From Chromera velia (Eukaryota; Sar; Chromeraceae), in NCBI GenBank assembly GCA_018398765.1, contig JAHBMJ010003490.1, positions 1-12,500 on the forward strand: a stretch of DNA of 12,500 bases. Reading direction: 5' to 3'. Positions 1 through 7,310 of this stretch are shown here, piece after piece. The notes below the pieces were generated by a model that saw nothing but the letters and a program-made list of their open reading frames with translations, did no database searches and had not been told where the DNA came from. The position numbers were made by a program, and so were the translations under genes. The number at the start of each line of letters is the position of its first letter. The first letter of the stretch is position 1.

Positions 1-359
1 TGGAGGCTACTGTGGAGGACCTGGTACGTGAAGTGTGTGCATGTCTGTTCCGGAATTTTCGTGTCTAGTCTCTCTGTCTCTTCTGGCCTCTGTGTCTTTT
101 CACGTCGTGACATGCGCTGCATGTGCGTCGGTGCTTTGCTGTGTTTGTATTCATTGCTTTTGTAGCCTCTCTTCCCTCTGCGGCGTTTCTGCGAGTCCAT
201 ACATTTATTCTGTCTGCATCAGGTCGTCTTTTCTCGTTCATTGTCTCTGCCTGGTTTCTCCTCTTTGTGCCAATCCGCATTCCCTCCGCATCCCTCCGCA
301 TTTCTTCTTTCATCTTCGTTCAAACATTCTCTCTGTGTTTGCCTTGGCGCAATTCTCCG
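1..359. other. Pyrimidine-rich intergenic DNA, no gene supported
   Basis: The plus strand is strongly C/T-biased. It contains imperfect repetition of words like CTCTCTG, TGCATC and CCTCCGCAT, for example two adjacent copies of CCCTCCGCAT around 280-300. Open frames cross it in several registers, as expected where stop codons are depleted by the base bias. Their products are Ser/Leu/Cys/Phe-rich without recognisable motifs. It probably belongs to the same repetitive tract that becomes a clear minisatellite from about 360. Confidence 0.6.
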
Positions 360-970
360 ATCATTGCATGTCTCTGCATCTTTTCTTTCCTCTCGATGAA
401 TCCATTCCCTCTGATCGAGACGCCACTGCTGTCTCTACACATTGACTGTCTCTGCATCACTTCTGCCGTCTCGATGCGTTGACTCGCCTTGCGTCGCTCC
501 TGCCGTCTCCATGTATTGCATGACTCTCTCTGCGTCACTGTTGCCTTGTCCATCCATTGACTCTCTCTGCGTAACTGTTGTCTTCTCCATGAATTGACTG
601 CCTCCGAGTCGCTGCCGTCTCCACGCGTTAGCCCTGCTACGTCGCTGTTGCCTTCTCTATCCTTCTCTATGCATTGGCTCTGACTGAGTCCCTTAAAGTT
701 TGCGTCGCTTCTCCTGCCTCATGCATTGACTCTATCTGCGTCACTTCTGCCGCCTCCATGTGTTGACTCTCTCTGTGTCGCTTTAGCCACTTCAATGCAT
801 TCACTCCGTCTGTCTTACTTCTCAGACTGCCGCCTCAATGCGTTGACTCCCTCTGCGTCGCTGTTGCCTTCTCCATATCCATTGCCTCTCTCTGCTTCGT
901 TGCTGCCATCTCCATGCATTGACATGCATTAACTTTCTTTCTAGCTTTCTTTGCGTCACTTCTGCCGTCT
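360..970. repeat. Degenerate ~37-bp minisatellite
   Basis: About fifteen diverged copies of a unit close to ATGCATTGACTCTCTCTGCG followed by TCRCTKYTGCCKTCTCC can be laid out head to tail. The clearest starts are near 440, 476, 512, 552, 720, 757 and 838. Several copies are 34-37 bp and others carry short internal insertions. The 37-bp period is not a multiple of three and unit lengths vary, so the short open frames crossing the array are not conserved from copy to copy. This argues for non-coding satellite-type DNA. Boundaries are approximate because the edges fade into similar pyrimidine-rich sequence. Confidence 0.7.
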
Positions 971-1145
971 GCTAGCCGTCTGCGAGCATTCGCTCTCTGT
1001 TGGGCCGCGTCTGTCCATCGCTGTCCATTTAGCGTATCTGCATCGCATCACCGCCTCGCTGTCGACATGCACGCAGAGTTTGTCGATCTACTTGCTTTTG
1101 CGGTCCCTTTTCATCGCTTCTCTTTCCTGTACGAGTGCAAAGTAA

Positions 1146-1633
1146 ACAAAAGTGATGAAACTTCTTTACACCCGTGCACTTGCCAAGCGTGGTACGTTAT
1201 TGTTGATCAATGAGAGCTGGTTGTTTCGGCATGTTGAACTTCACTTTCCTGATGAGTCAATGACAGTTCAAATATTAATATATTCAAATGCTCGCGCAAG
1301 TACTAGTGTTGAAACTAGCTGAGACGCTAGGCTGAGACGTAAAGTATAAATATATACAGTCTTAGTTAATACAGACGGATGATCTTTTTTTTTTACTAAC
1401 TTTACTTGTAACTTTAAGAATGCTCAACAAATAAAACCATAAACAACCGTATAGCGATCATAGGAATAATAAAGGCAGCTTAAGACTAGTAATATAAATG
1501 GATACTGATTTGCATGATACCATGAATAAATGGTGTAGCTTAGTCTAGCTGAATATCTATGATATATCTATGAATATCGTTAGAAAAAAAAAAAGCAATT
1601 CAATTTTGAAAAGGTAATTAAAATCTTATAATA
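1146..1633. other. AT-rich intergenic island, left of the transposon
   Basis: Composition changes sharply from the pyrimidine-rich tract to AT-rich DNA. It contains homopolymers (T run near 1385, A run near 1585), many CTAG/TAGCTA words and a short direct repeat GCTGAGACG near 1318 and 1331. No open frame of useful length is present. Together with 2881-3230 it appears to be one island into which the transposon inserted. Confidence 0.6.
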
Positions 1634-1680
1634 TCGTACGGACGTGGGCGGGCGGGACATGAGGGGGGTCTTAATCAAAC
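1634..1680 (+). repeat. Left terminal inverted repeat of the transposon
   Basis: These 47 bp match the reverse complement of 2832-2878 at 45 positions. The core CGGACGTGGGCGGGCGGG followed by ACATGAGGGGGGTCTTAAT is uninterrupted. The only differences are T/C at the fourth base and C/T near the inner end. Similarity in inverted orientation stops abruptly after the AAAC at 1677-1680. Confidence 0.9.
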
Positions 1681-1694
1681 CGGACCCCGCCGCC

Positions 1695-1723
1695 CACACT
1701 GCACGATTTTGGCCTCGTATGGG
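1695..1723 (+). repeat. Left copy of subterminal direct repeat
   Basis: The sequence reads CAYACTGCACG, then WTTTTRGCYTCGTAT and GGG. It recurs in the same orientation at 2795-2824 with about five substitutions and one inserted A. It lies about 61 bp inside the left element end. A same-orientation motif just inside inverted ends is not explained by the inverted repeats themselves. It could be a transposase- or host-factor-binding site, or a relic of an element nested inside another. Confidence 0.75.
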
Positions 1724-1729
1724 TAAAGG

Positions 1730-2790
1730 AGAAGAGAGCCCTGCTTTCCTTTCTTCCTGCTTCTAAACCCTATCCAACTCACCTAGGAGACGTCAGTTTG
1801 CCTCTCTAGACTCTCTCTAGCTGCTTGATGCAGAAAAAATGACTCCAATACACACAGGGAGTGCAAAGAATAGACGTCTGAGCTCTGACACCTGAAGAGG
1901 CCGAAGAGGCCTCCCTGGACTCAGAAGTGAATAAAGGGCTGTGATGCATCAATGATGATAAAATGCACACCGACACACTCCATCTGGTCCAGGTAACTTA
2001 GTTCCAACAGGAGACAACGAATGGTTGGTGCACTATGGACTTCAAGTGACAAGTCTGCCCAGGAACAGAAAGATACACTCCAGGGGGCACCCTATATGAA
2101 ATCACCGGAAGACCTTTCTCTTTCTTGAGTGCCTCCAACCTGTATTCAGCGCACAGAGGTACTGCCCAACATGCATACAATCATGTCTAGAGGGAATGAG
2201 CAAGACAGAATGACCTACCCGGGGAAGTGGAAGTCGATCAATGCTCCAGAGACGTCACTTCACCACAACAAAGACACAAAAGAATTTCACCTTCCCACAA
2301 CCAGCAAACATACCAGCAACCTATCCCACTGCCTTGGAAGGATGTCAACTGATAAGAGGCACTGGGCAAAATTGTCGGGAATCGATTTCGGGGCCTCCTG
2401 GTGAAAAGAAGGAATGTTGTTCAGGAGGCCAGAAGGGCCAATTCCTGACTGTTCGCAGTATTAACTGCCAAACCCATCCAAGCAGACCAGCGGTGCAAGA
2501 AGACTTCACCCTGACATAGACACAAGCTGTCTGGTCTTAAAGGAGGGGAATGGTATGACTTTTACCACCAATATTGCTCTGGACAACAAGAAGGAAAGCA
2601 AGGCAAGAGGGAACGAACTTGGCCCTCTGCAGACATCTGTGAGCTTTCTGAGGTTTTTTCAGACATTTTGGTGATTTTGAGGGTGACTCCGGAAAGTTGC
2701 AGTCAAAATTTCGCCAGATTTGAAATGCCGGAGTCCTGACGATCATTTTGGTAGGTCGCGGGCCTCTGGGGCCACCGGGGCCGCCAGATA
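1730..2790. other. Transposon interior, unidentified, possible retroelement debris
   Basis: The interior has higher complexity than the flanks and short broken frames on both strands, the longest being 86-92 codons. No domain could be named. A purine tract at 2539-2550 (AAAGGAGGGGAA) is followed directly by TGGTATGAC. This resembles the polypurine tract and LTR 5' end (TG...) at the 3' side of LTR retrotransposons, so part of the cargo may be a captured, decayed LTR-element fragment. No matching LTR partner or polyprotein motif was found, so this is a weak inference. Confidence 0.3.
1897..1913. repeat. Short perfect hairpin GAGGCC-5-GGCCTC
   Basis: Six-base arms flank a GAAGA loop inside the left half of the transposon. 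It is probably too short to be meaningful and is recorded only because the arms are perfect and GC-rich. Confidence 0.4.
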
Positions 2791-2794
2791 AGGC

Positions 2795-2824
2795 CATACT
2801 GCACGTTTTTAGCTTCGTATAGGG
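2795..2824 (+). repeat. Right copy of subterminal direct repeat
   Basis: This partner of the motif at 1695-1723 lies in the same orientation, about 54 bp inside the right end. CATACTGCACG and TTCGTATAGGG are its most conserved parts. Confidence 0.75.
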
Positions 2825-2831
2825 TCCTACC

Positions 2832-2878
2832 GTTTAATTAAGACCCCCCTCATGTCCCGCCCGCCCACGTCCGTGCGA
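2832..2878 (-). repeat. Right terminal inverted repeat of the transposon
   Basis: This is the reverse complement of the left end over 47 bp with two mismatches. It ends ...CCGTGCGA immediately before TA and AT-rich flank. Confidence 0.9.
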
Positions 2879-2880
2879 TA

Positions 2881-3230
2881 CGTTTAATTATTTTGTTTAC
2901 AAATTAAAGTTTACTTAAATTTGATTAAGGTGTTATGTATAACTGATGTATGCCGCTTTAACTTCAATAAATTTCATGCAATTAATGATTGATGATTGAA
3001 GGTTTTGTTATGCATGCCGCGTCCTCATGCATATACTAATACAATTTCATTTTCTTTAACGTTTTTTTGAAATGACATTTTTTAATGCCGTACTATGTTG
3101 GTTCAAAAACCGTTTAATTGTTCAATATTATTTAATTTTTGTGCTTCAAACCATTTGAAGCCGAATTAATTCCGAAGTATTCAGAAGAACTGCGGCTTTT
3201 CGGGACCGTTCGCACGCTTGCGTGCGTCAG
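2881..3230. other. AT-rich intergenic island, right of the transposon
   Basis: This stretch has the same character as 1146-1633: TTAATT words, T and A runs, and no gene. It includes GATTGATGATTGA-type short repeats near 2985-3000. It grades into the motif-rich upstream region of the next gene. Confidence 0.6.
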
Positions 3231-3238
3231 ATAGTATA

Positions 3239-3430
3239 TATGCATGCTGAATGCTGCATGCATGCATGTAAGAATTGCAATATTTGCAACAGTGCATGCA
3301 GCAACACCATGCATGCAACACCATGCATATGGGTTTAATTGGCTTGAACTTCTCATAGAGCAAACCCAAACCCATAGCAAACCCATATATATAGGGACAT
3401 GGAAAGGGAACTTCTAGCAAACCCATGCAA
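3239..3430 (+). promoter_or_regulatory. Putative upstream regulatory region with TGCATGCA cluster
   Basis: Four TGCATGCA octamers lie at 3255-3262, 3259-3266 (overlapping), 3293-3300 and 3310-3317. There is an exact tandem 14-bp repeat GCAACACCATGCAT (3301-3314 and 3315-3328). A 12-bp direct repeat TAGCAAACCCAT lies at 3375-3386 and 3415-3426, exactly 40 bp apart, with a related GCAAACCCA at 3360. TATATATA at 3386-3393 could be a core promoter element. TGCATGCA is a known ApiAP2 recognition sequence in apicomplexans. Its use here, upstream of the double-UBC gene, is inferred from position and density. Confidence 0.5.
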
Positions 3431-3506
3431 ATGGCAAACGATGATATAATGTCGATCACCGCGAAAACCTGCTAGCTGCCACGAAGCCGGCATCTGTTAA
3501 AGTTTC

Positions 3507-3538
3507 ATGATCGTTCCATGGTGAGCTTCCTCTATTGA
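3507..3538 (+). promoter_or_regulatory. Two overlapping upstream mini-ORFs in the leader
   Basis: ATG at 3507 opens a five-codon frame (MIVPW, stop at 3522-3524). ATG at 3518 opens a six-codon frame (MVSFLY, stop at 3536-3538). If transcription starts near the TATA-like site, both lie in the 5' leader and could reduce initiation at 3633. Alternatively GTGAGC at 3521 is a splice donor and TTGTCTCGCAG ending at 3631 an acceptor. A leader intron would then remove part of this region. Neither option can be settled from sequence alone. Confidence 0.3.
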
Positions 3539-3632
3539 GCCAGCGTCCAGAGCTCCGCTACACTCCGTCCAAAGTTTCATAACTCCACCACACTTTGATC
3601 AGTCTTCGGTGCTTTCCTACTTGTCTCGCAGA

Positions 3633-5924
3633 ATGGCACTGAAACGTATCAAACAAGAACTCTCACATTCCTTTCTCCAGGCACACTCCCCGGGTGAGCC
3701 GACGAACTTCTTCGAGAACGTGCCTTTCAAGACAGGCCACGCTTCTGGGGTCAAAGTGTGCTTCACTTACCCCACCGACTATCCATTCAAGCCTCCGAAA
3801 GTGGCATTGCAAATGCCTGGGGTTGAGGAGCCCCTTGAGATTCAGGGTTCAAAGCTCTGGTTAGAGAAAAACTGGGACCCACGCAAAGGAACAGCCACGA
3901 TTTTGGGCGCTTTTCTTGACTTTCTAGAAATGGACACTCACCCAGAGGCCATCAGGCACAGGGTGGTAGGTGGAGAGTTTGCCGCTGTTTGGATTTTTTT
4001 GGGTTGTGCACAGGATCTGATTCAGTCCGGATGGAAGGGAGATATTTCCTCCTCACCTGTGTTATTTGAAAACCTTCCCGCCTTCCAGGAGGGTGGCGGC
4101 TCCACACAGAAAAAAGTGGCTGTGATTCTGATTGACTCATCATTGCCCCTCGATGCCCGTCTCGTCCAGGCAGACCCCAGACCGATCCTCAGCACTTCGA
4201 CACCTGCAGCATCAGCGGCAGCACCAGCCATTCCCCCTGTCGAAGCAATCAAAGGCACTGAGCTACCAGCAGCAGCCGCGGCTGAGAGCTCGGGCCGATC
4301 TGACCGGACTTACCGACAGAATCGATACACAGAGGTTGCAAACGACTCCCTCTCCCTCTTCGTTATGTCTGCAATGCTGCTGCCCCCTGCCCTCCCCGCC
4401 CTTCTAAATCTTTACAAAACGGCACAGGAGACACCGGGTGTTGAAGCAGGACTGTACGATATGAGAGGAGCATCGTACGGCAGCGTAGATTATCCGATTT
4501 TGGAAGACGTCCATCCATATCCTGCCAGTGGGAGCTCAGCAGACACCCTATGGGTCTCCCTCTGTGAGTGGATGAGAGAGTTGTGTCCTTCAGATGCCGT
4601 CATTCGCATTCGACGCGAGTTGAAGGATCCTTTCTTGCAGGCCTTCCTCCATCGGGAGCCCCAGAAGGCTAGTGACTACTTCTCAGGCGTGCCATTCAAT
4701 ACAGAACACCCAGGAATCAAGCTCTTCTTCTCTTACTCTCCCCATTCGGACACCCCATTCGACACCTCAGTGGATGTCGAAATGCAGGTGGAAGGAGAAG
4801 ACAAACCTCGCAGAATTTGTCGGACAGATCAGCTTCGATTCCTCTCCACTGACTTCTCTTCTGAGTGGAAACCCACTCGTCAGAATGTCAAGACAGCCGA
4901 AGTTCTTGGGACTTTTTTGGACTTTCTGGAAATGGACAAGCGATTGAATCAGATCAGACAGAGGGTCACAGGGAAAGAGTTTGGGGTTCTCAAAATTTTT
5001 GTGGGTTGCTCTCGTGCCCTTATTCAGTCTGGACGCTATGGAGACATTTCGTTCTCTCCCGTCCAGTTTGATCCCCCGCCCCCCCTCCGTCTGACTACCC
5101 TGTCCACTCAAAAGAAGGTGGCGGTGGTTCTGATTGACCCAGCGCTTCCACTCGATTGCCGTCTCAACGGTCCTCCACCAGAATTCGTTCCCACCATTAC
5201 CAACCCAACTGCATCAACAGCACCTCAAACTCAAAGGAGGAGAACCTCAGAAGAAGCGGCAGTCGCAGACGCTGCGACGGCTTCAGTGTCTGTGTCTGGC
5301 CGACAGGACCGAACGCACAGACGAAATCGGTACACAGAGGTTTCAAGCAACTCCCTCTCTGTCTTCGTACTGTCTTCCATGCTGCTGCCCCCTTCCCTTC
5401 CCATCCTTTTGGACCTTCACAAAAGCGCACAAGAGACCGAAGGTGTCGATGCACAGCTGTACGATTTGAGAGGACGGGACGCATTCGGCCGGGACTTCGG
5501 AAACGTCCCATTTCCTTTGTCAAGCGATGCCCTGGGGAATGAAGAGATTCAGAACGCGACAGGTGAACTGAGAGAGCTTCTGCAATCCCTCTCTCAGTGG
5601 CTGAGGACATCAAAAAATCCTGATCCCGCCTCCTCATACAGGGCCCCAGGCCTTTCCAGCACCTCCCATCTGGCGCCTTCCGATTCGTTTAGATTTGGGC
5701 CATCGACAGAACTCCAGGGCCCTCCTATCACGGGGGTTGCACAGCCCTCGAGGGGTCTGAGCGATGACCCCGATCTCCAGGATGCACTGGCAGCCTCCCT
5801 GAGTACGTTGGGGGGGGACGACGACCTTCGAGTAGCAATGGAGGAGTCAGAGCGCAGGATGAAGGAGCAGGAGGAAGAAGATCTGGCCGCTGCCATTTCG
5901 GCATCTCTCCAGCAGGCTGAATAA
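3633..5924 (+). CDS. Tandem degenerate E2/UBC-fold protein with three C-terminal UIMs
   Basis: This single uninterrupted frame encodes 763 residues. The ATG at 3633 is chosen because its context is strong (A at -3, G at +4) and MALKRIKQEL there matches the N-terminus of UBE2D-type E2 enzymes. The frame extends upstream only by a GTG. Module A spans about 1-318 and module B about 321-660. Module A retains the E2 signature YPTDYPFKPPKVAL (46-59). The HPN motif and catalytic cysteine region is replaced by ...GSKLWLEKNW (72-81). Module B (RIRREL at 325-330) is more diverged and also lacks HPN. Each module continues with an unrecognised region holding STQKKVAV.LID..LPLD.RL (157-177 and 491-511, 17/21 identical) and RNRYTEV...MLLPP...YD.RG (225-279 and 560-614, 38/55 identical without gaps). 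Ser/Pro/Ala-rich linkers separate these blocks. Three UIMs close the protein, with Leu, Ala (+3) and Ser (+7) at 715/718/722, 732/735/739 and 751/754/758. The likely role is ubiquitin or ubiquitin-enzyme binding without conjugating activity, probably cytosolic or nuclear because no signal peptide or membrane segment is visible. The partner is unknown. Confidence 0.85.
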   Translation: MALKRIKQELSHSFLQAHSPGEPTNFFENVPFKTGHASGVKVCFTYPTDYPFKPPKVALQMPGVEEPLEIQGSKLWLEKNWDPRKGTATILGAFLDFLEMDTHPEAIRHRVVGGEFAAVWIFLGCAQDLIQSGWKGDISSSPVLFENLPAFQEGGGSTQKKVAVILIDSSLPLDARLVQADPRPILSTSTPAASAAAPAIPPVEAIKGTELPAAAAAESSGRSDRTYRQNRYTEVANDSLSLFVMSAMLLPPALPALLNLYKTAQETPGVEAGLYDMRGASYGSVDYPILEDVHPYPASGSSADTLWVSLCEWMRELCPSDAVIRIRRELKDPFLQAFLHREPQKASDYFSGVPFNTEHPGIKLFFSYSPHSDTPFDTSVDVEMQVEGEDKPRRICRTDQLRFLSTDFSSEWKPTRQNVKTAEVLGTFLDFLEMDKRLNQIRQRVTGKEFGVLKIFVGCSRALIQSGRYGDISFSPVQFDPPPPLRLTTLSTQKKVAVVLIDPALPLDCRLNGPPPEFVPTITNPTASTAPQTQRRRTSEEAAVADAATASVSVSGRQDRTHRRNRYTEVSSNSLSVFVLSSMLLPPSLPILLDLHKSAQETEGVDAQLYDLRGRDAFGRDFGNVPFPLSSDALGNEEIQNATGELRELLQSLSQWLRTSKNPDPASSYRAPGLSSTSHLAPSDSFRFGPSTELQGPPITGVAQPSRGLSDDPDLQDALAASLSTLGGDDDLRVAMEESERRMKEQEEEDLAAAISASLQQAE

Positions 5925-5925
5925 A
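5920..5925 (+). terminator. AATAAA polyadenylation signal overlapping the stop codon
   Basis: AATAAA overlaps the TAA stop (5922-5924) of the double-UBC gene, so the 3' UTR could be only some 15-30 nt. The opposite-strand hexamer (TTTATT, 5943-5948) lies just downstream. The site could therefore act in both directions, although no convergent gene is evident. Confidence 0.45.
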
Positions 5926-5948
5926 AATACACGCCAAAACTCTTTATT

Positions 5949-6683
5949 CAGTGAAGTTGTTCCTCTATAGCTTTTGGATCAGCAGCATGAGTGCTGTTGC
6001 TTGAGTCACAGAGTTGAGTGTGTGAGTCGATCTGCATGTGTCCTTCATTGCGTATTTGAAAGATTATTATACATATCTGTTTCACAATAAGGTAGGCCTG
6101 CAACACGAAGTATTGATAGTAATTTGATACGATTGATGTTTTACTTGATGTTAAATTGACTCAGAAATATAAGATATAATTCTTGAAGTGTAGTCCAGAA
6201 CTTTCGAAAGCCAAGTAGAATCAGATGTCAAAATGAACTAAAATAAACTTGACGGACTGGCAATAGGCCCGATTCTGCCAGAAGCGCTCAAGCTAGGCAC
6301 AGAGCGGATTAAAAAGTTATGTTTAATAATTAAATTCAATAGATTATGTACCATTATATATCAAAGTCTTATAGTAAATTATTAGTAATTTAAAGAAATT
6401 TAAATAAGTTTTGCAAAGTATATAGCTAGGTATATAGTATGACCATATTTGTTTTATGACATTAATATAAATTTAATCAACTCAGACTAAACATTGAATC
6501 AATCGTACGTACTTAGAATTGTACTTAATTAGTTTATATAGTACTACAGCCTAGTAGTAGTAATGTATATTCCCTAGTATATTCCGCGGGTAGTACTATT
6601 CCATATAATCATTCTGTAAGCAGAACTTGGATTATTTCTTTACCTTTTCTACAAATTAAACCTCTTAAAACCTCTAAACAAAC
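5949..6683. other. Intergenic DNA with an AT-rich island (about 6060-6660)
   Basis: After a short stretch of ordinary composition, including a small hairpin-forming AGCAGCA..TGCTGTTGCT near 5979-6000, the DNA becomes AT-rich. TTAATAATTAAATT-like words and many TAGTA/CTAG/TATATAG words occur. No frame of useful length is present. It resembles the islands at 1146-1633 and 9650-10230 in composition, but I could not align them as copies. Confidence 0.55.
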
Positions 6684-6902
6684 ATGTGTGAGTTGATTCG
6701 TCACAAAGCTTATGATGGATTGAGAACCAGTGATTATAAGCTTCTAACAGATCTTTTAACCATAGAAAAACGCAGAATACGACATTCTTTGCACCCTAAG
6801 CAGGAACTCCCCACTTTTAATGAAGAATTACCCATCTCCCTTCCTGGCGTTTGGCTGCAGAAACGGTGCAGAATGTCTTGCTCAATTCTCCGGCTTCTTT
6901 AG
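6684..6902 (+). CDS. Doubtful small ORF, 72 codons
   Basis: It begins at an ATG with A at -3 (AACATG) at the right edge of the AT-rich island and ends at a TAG. The first ~50 residues (MCELIRHKAYDGLRTSDYKL, then a charged, helix-like stretch) have a protein-like composition. The tail is less convincing. I recognise no family, signal peptide or partner motif. It could be an orphan gene, one exon of a larger gene, a decayed fragment or chance. Confidence 0.2.
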   Translation: MCELIRHKAYDGLRTSDYKLLTDLLTIEKRRIRHSLHPKQELPTFNEELPISLPGVWLQKRCRMSCSILRLL

Positions 6903-7310
6903 AGCGGACGGGAGAGAAGAGTGAGGGAAAAGATAAAAGAAAGAGGGGGTGAGAGTCCACGTTCTCGAAAACTCCATGCGCTGGTGTACACTGTAGTCGT
7001 CGACAAACATGGTGGAGCCAGTTGTTCATTCATTCATTCAATCAATCACTCGCCCGTGCAATCAGCCTCAACCGATCAATTCTTCAAACATCCGTCGAGT
7101 TCCGCGCGCCCTCCCCCCGACACAAAAAAACATTCGAGGTGCTTCCTCTTCGTTCCTGCACCAACATGCGCATTTTCTGTGCATGGGTGCCACATCAGCG
7201 ATTCTTTTCCCAACCTTCTTCTGCATCTTCGGCCCAATCCGTCAAAGCACCAGGTCGCCTTCAAGCAGAGTCAAGTCGGACCACTGTCAGTCCCTTCCAT
7301 GCATGCAGAT
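6903..7310. other. Intergenic/3' flank of the secreted-protein gene
   Basis: This region contains purine-rich DNA near 6900-6960, a short CATT/CAAT repeat at 7026-7047, and one TGCATGCA at 7300-7307 that abuts the stop codon of the minus-strand gene. No AATAAA for the minus-strand gene was found here. A long plus-strand frame that crosses into the gene starts only with GTG and is treated as its antisense shadow. Confidence 0.5.

Larger units (their letters stand above)
1634..2878. mobile_element. Non-autonomous DNA transposon, 1,245 bp, TA-flanked
   Basis: The ends are inverted repeats of 47 bp that differ at two positions, reading TCGYACGGACGTGGGCGGGC inwards. TA dinucleotides abut both ends (1632-1633 and 2879-2880), consistent with a TA target duplication as in Tc1/mariner-like families. 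TA is common in this AT-rich flank, so that alone is weak. Inside the inverted repeats lies a second, directly repeated ~29-bp motif. No open frame exceeds about 92 codons and none shows a DDE/D transposase motif, so the copy would need an enzyme supplied in trans. Superfamily assignment is tentative. The near-identity of the long GC-rich ends suggests a fairly recent insertion or selection on the ends. Confidence 0.8.

Noticed and set aside
35-1145. Several plus-strand frames in the pyrimidine-rich tract
   Set aside because: Open frames are expected where A and G are rare. The repeat period is not a multiple of three, so products are not periodic.
3103-3116. GGTTCAAAAACC, resembling a tRNA T-arm
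   Set aside because: No acceptor stem, D-arm or anticodon arm can be placed upstream.
3609-3632. Eight-codon N-terminal extension of the double-UBC gene
   Set aside because: It starts with GTG and overlaps an acceptor-like CAG. The ATG at 3633 has a strong context and matches the conserved E2 N-terminus.
5197-5637. 146-codon minus-strand frame inside the double-UBC gene
   Set aside because: It is antisense to a region with clear internal-duplication evidence of coding on the plus strand.
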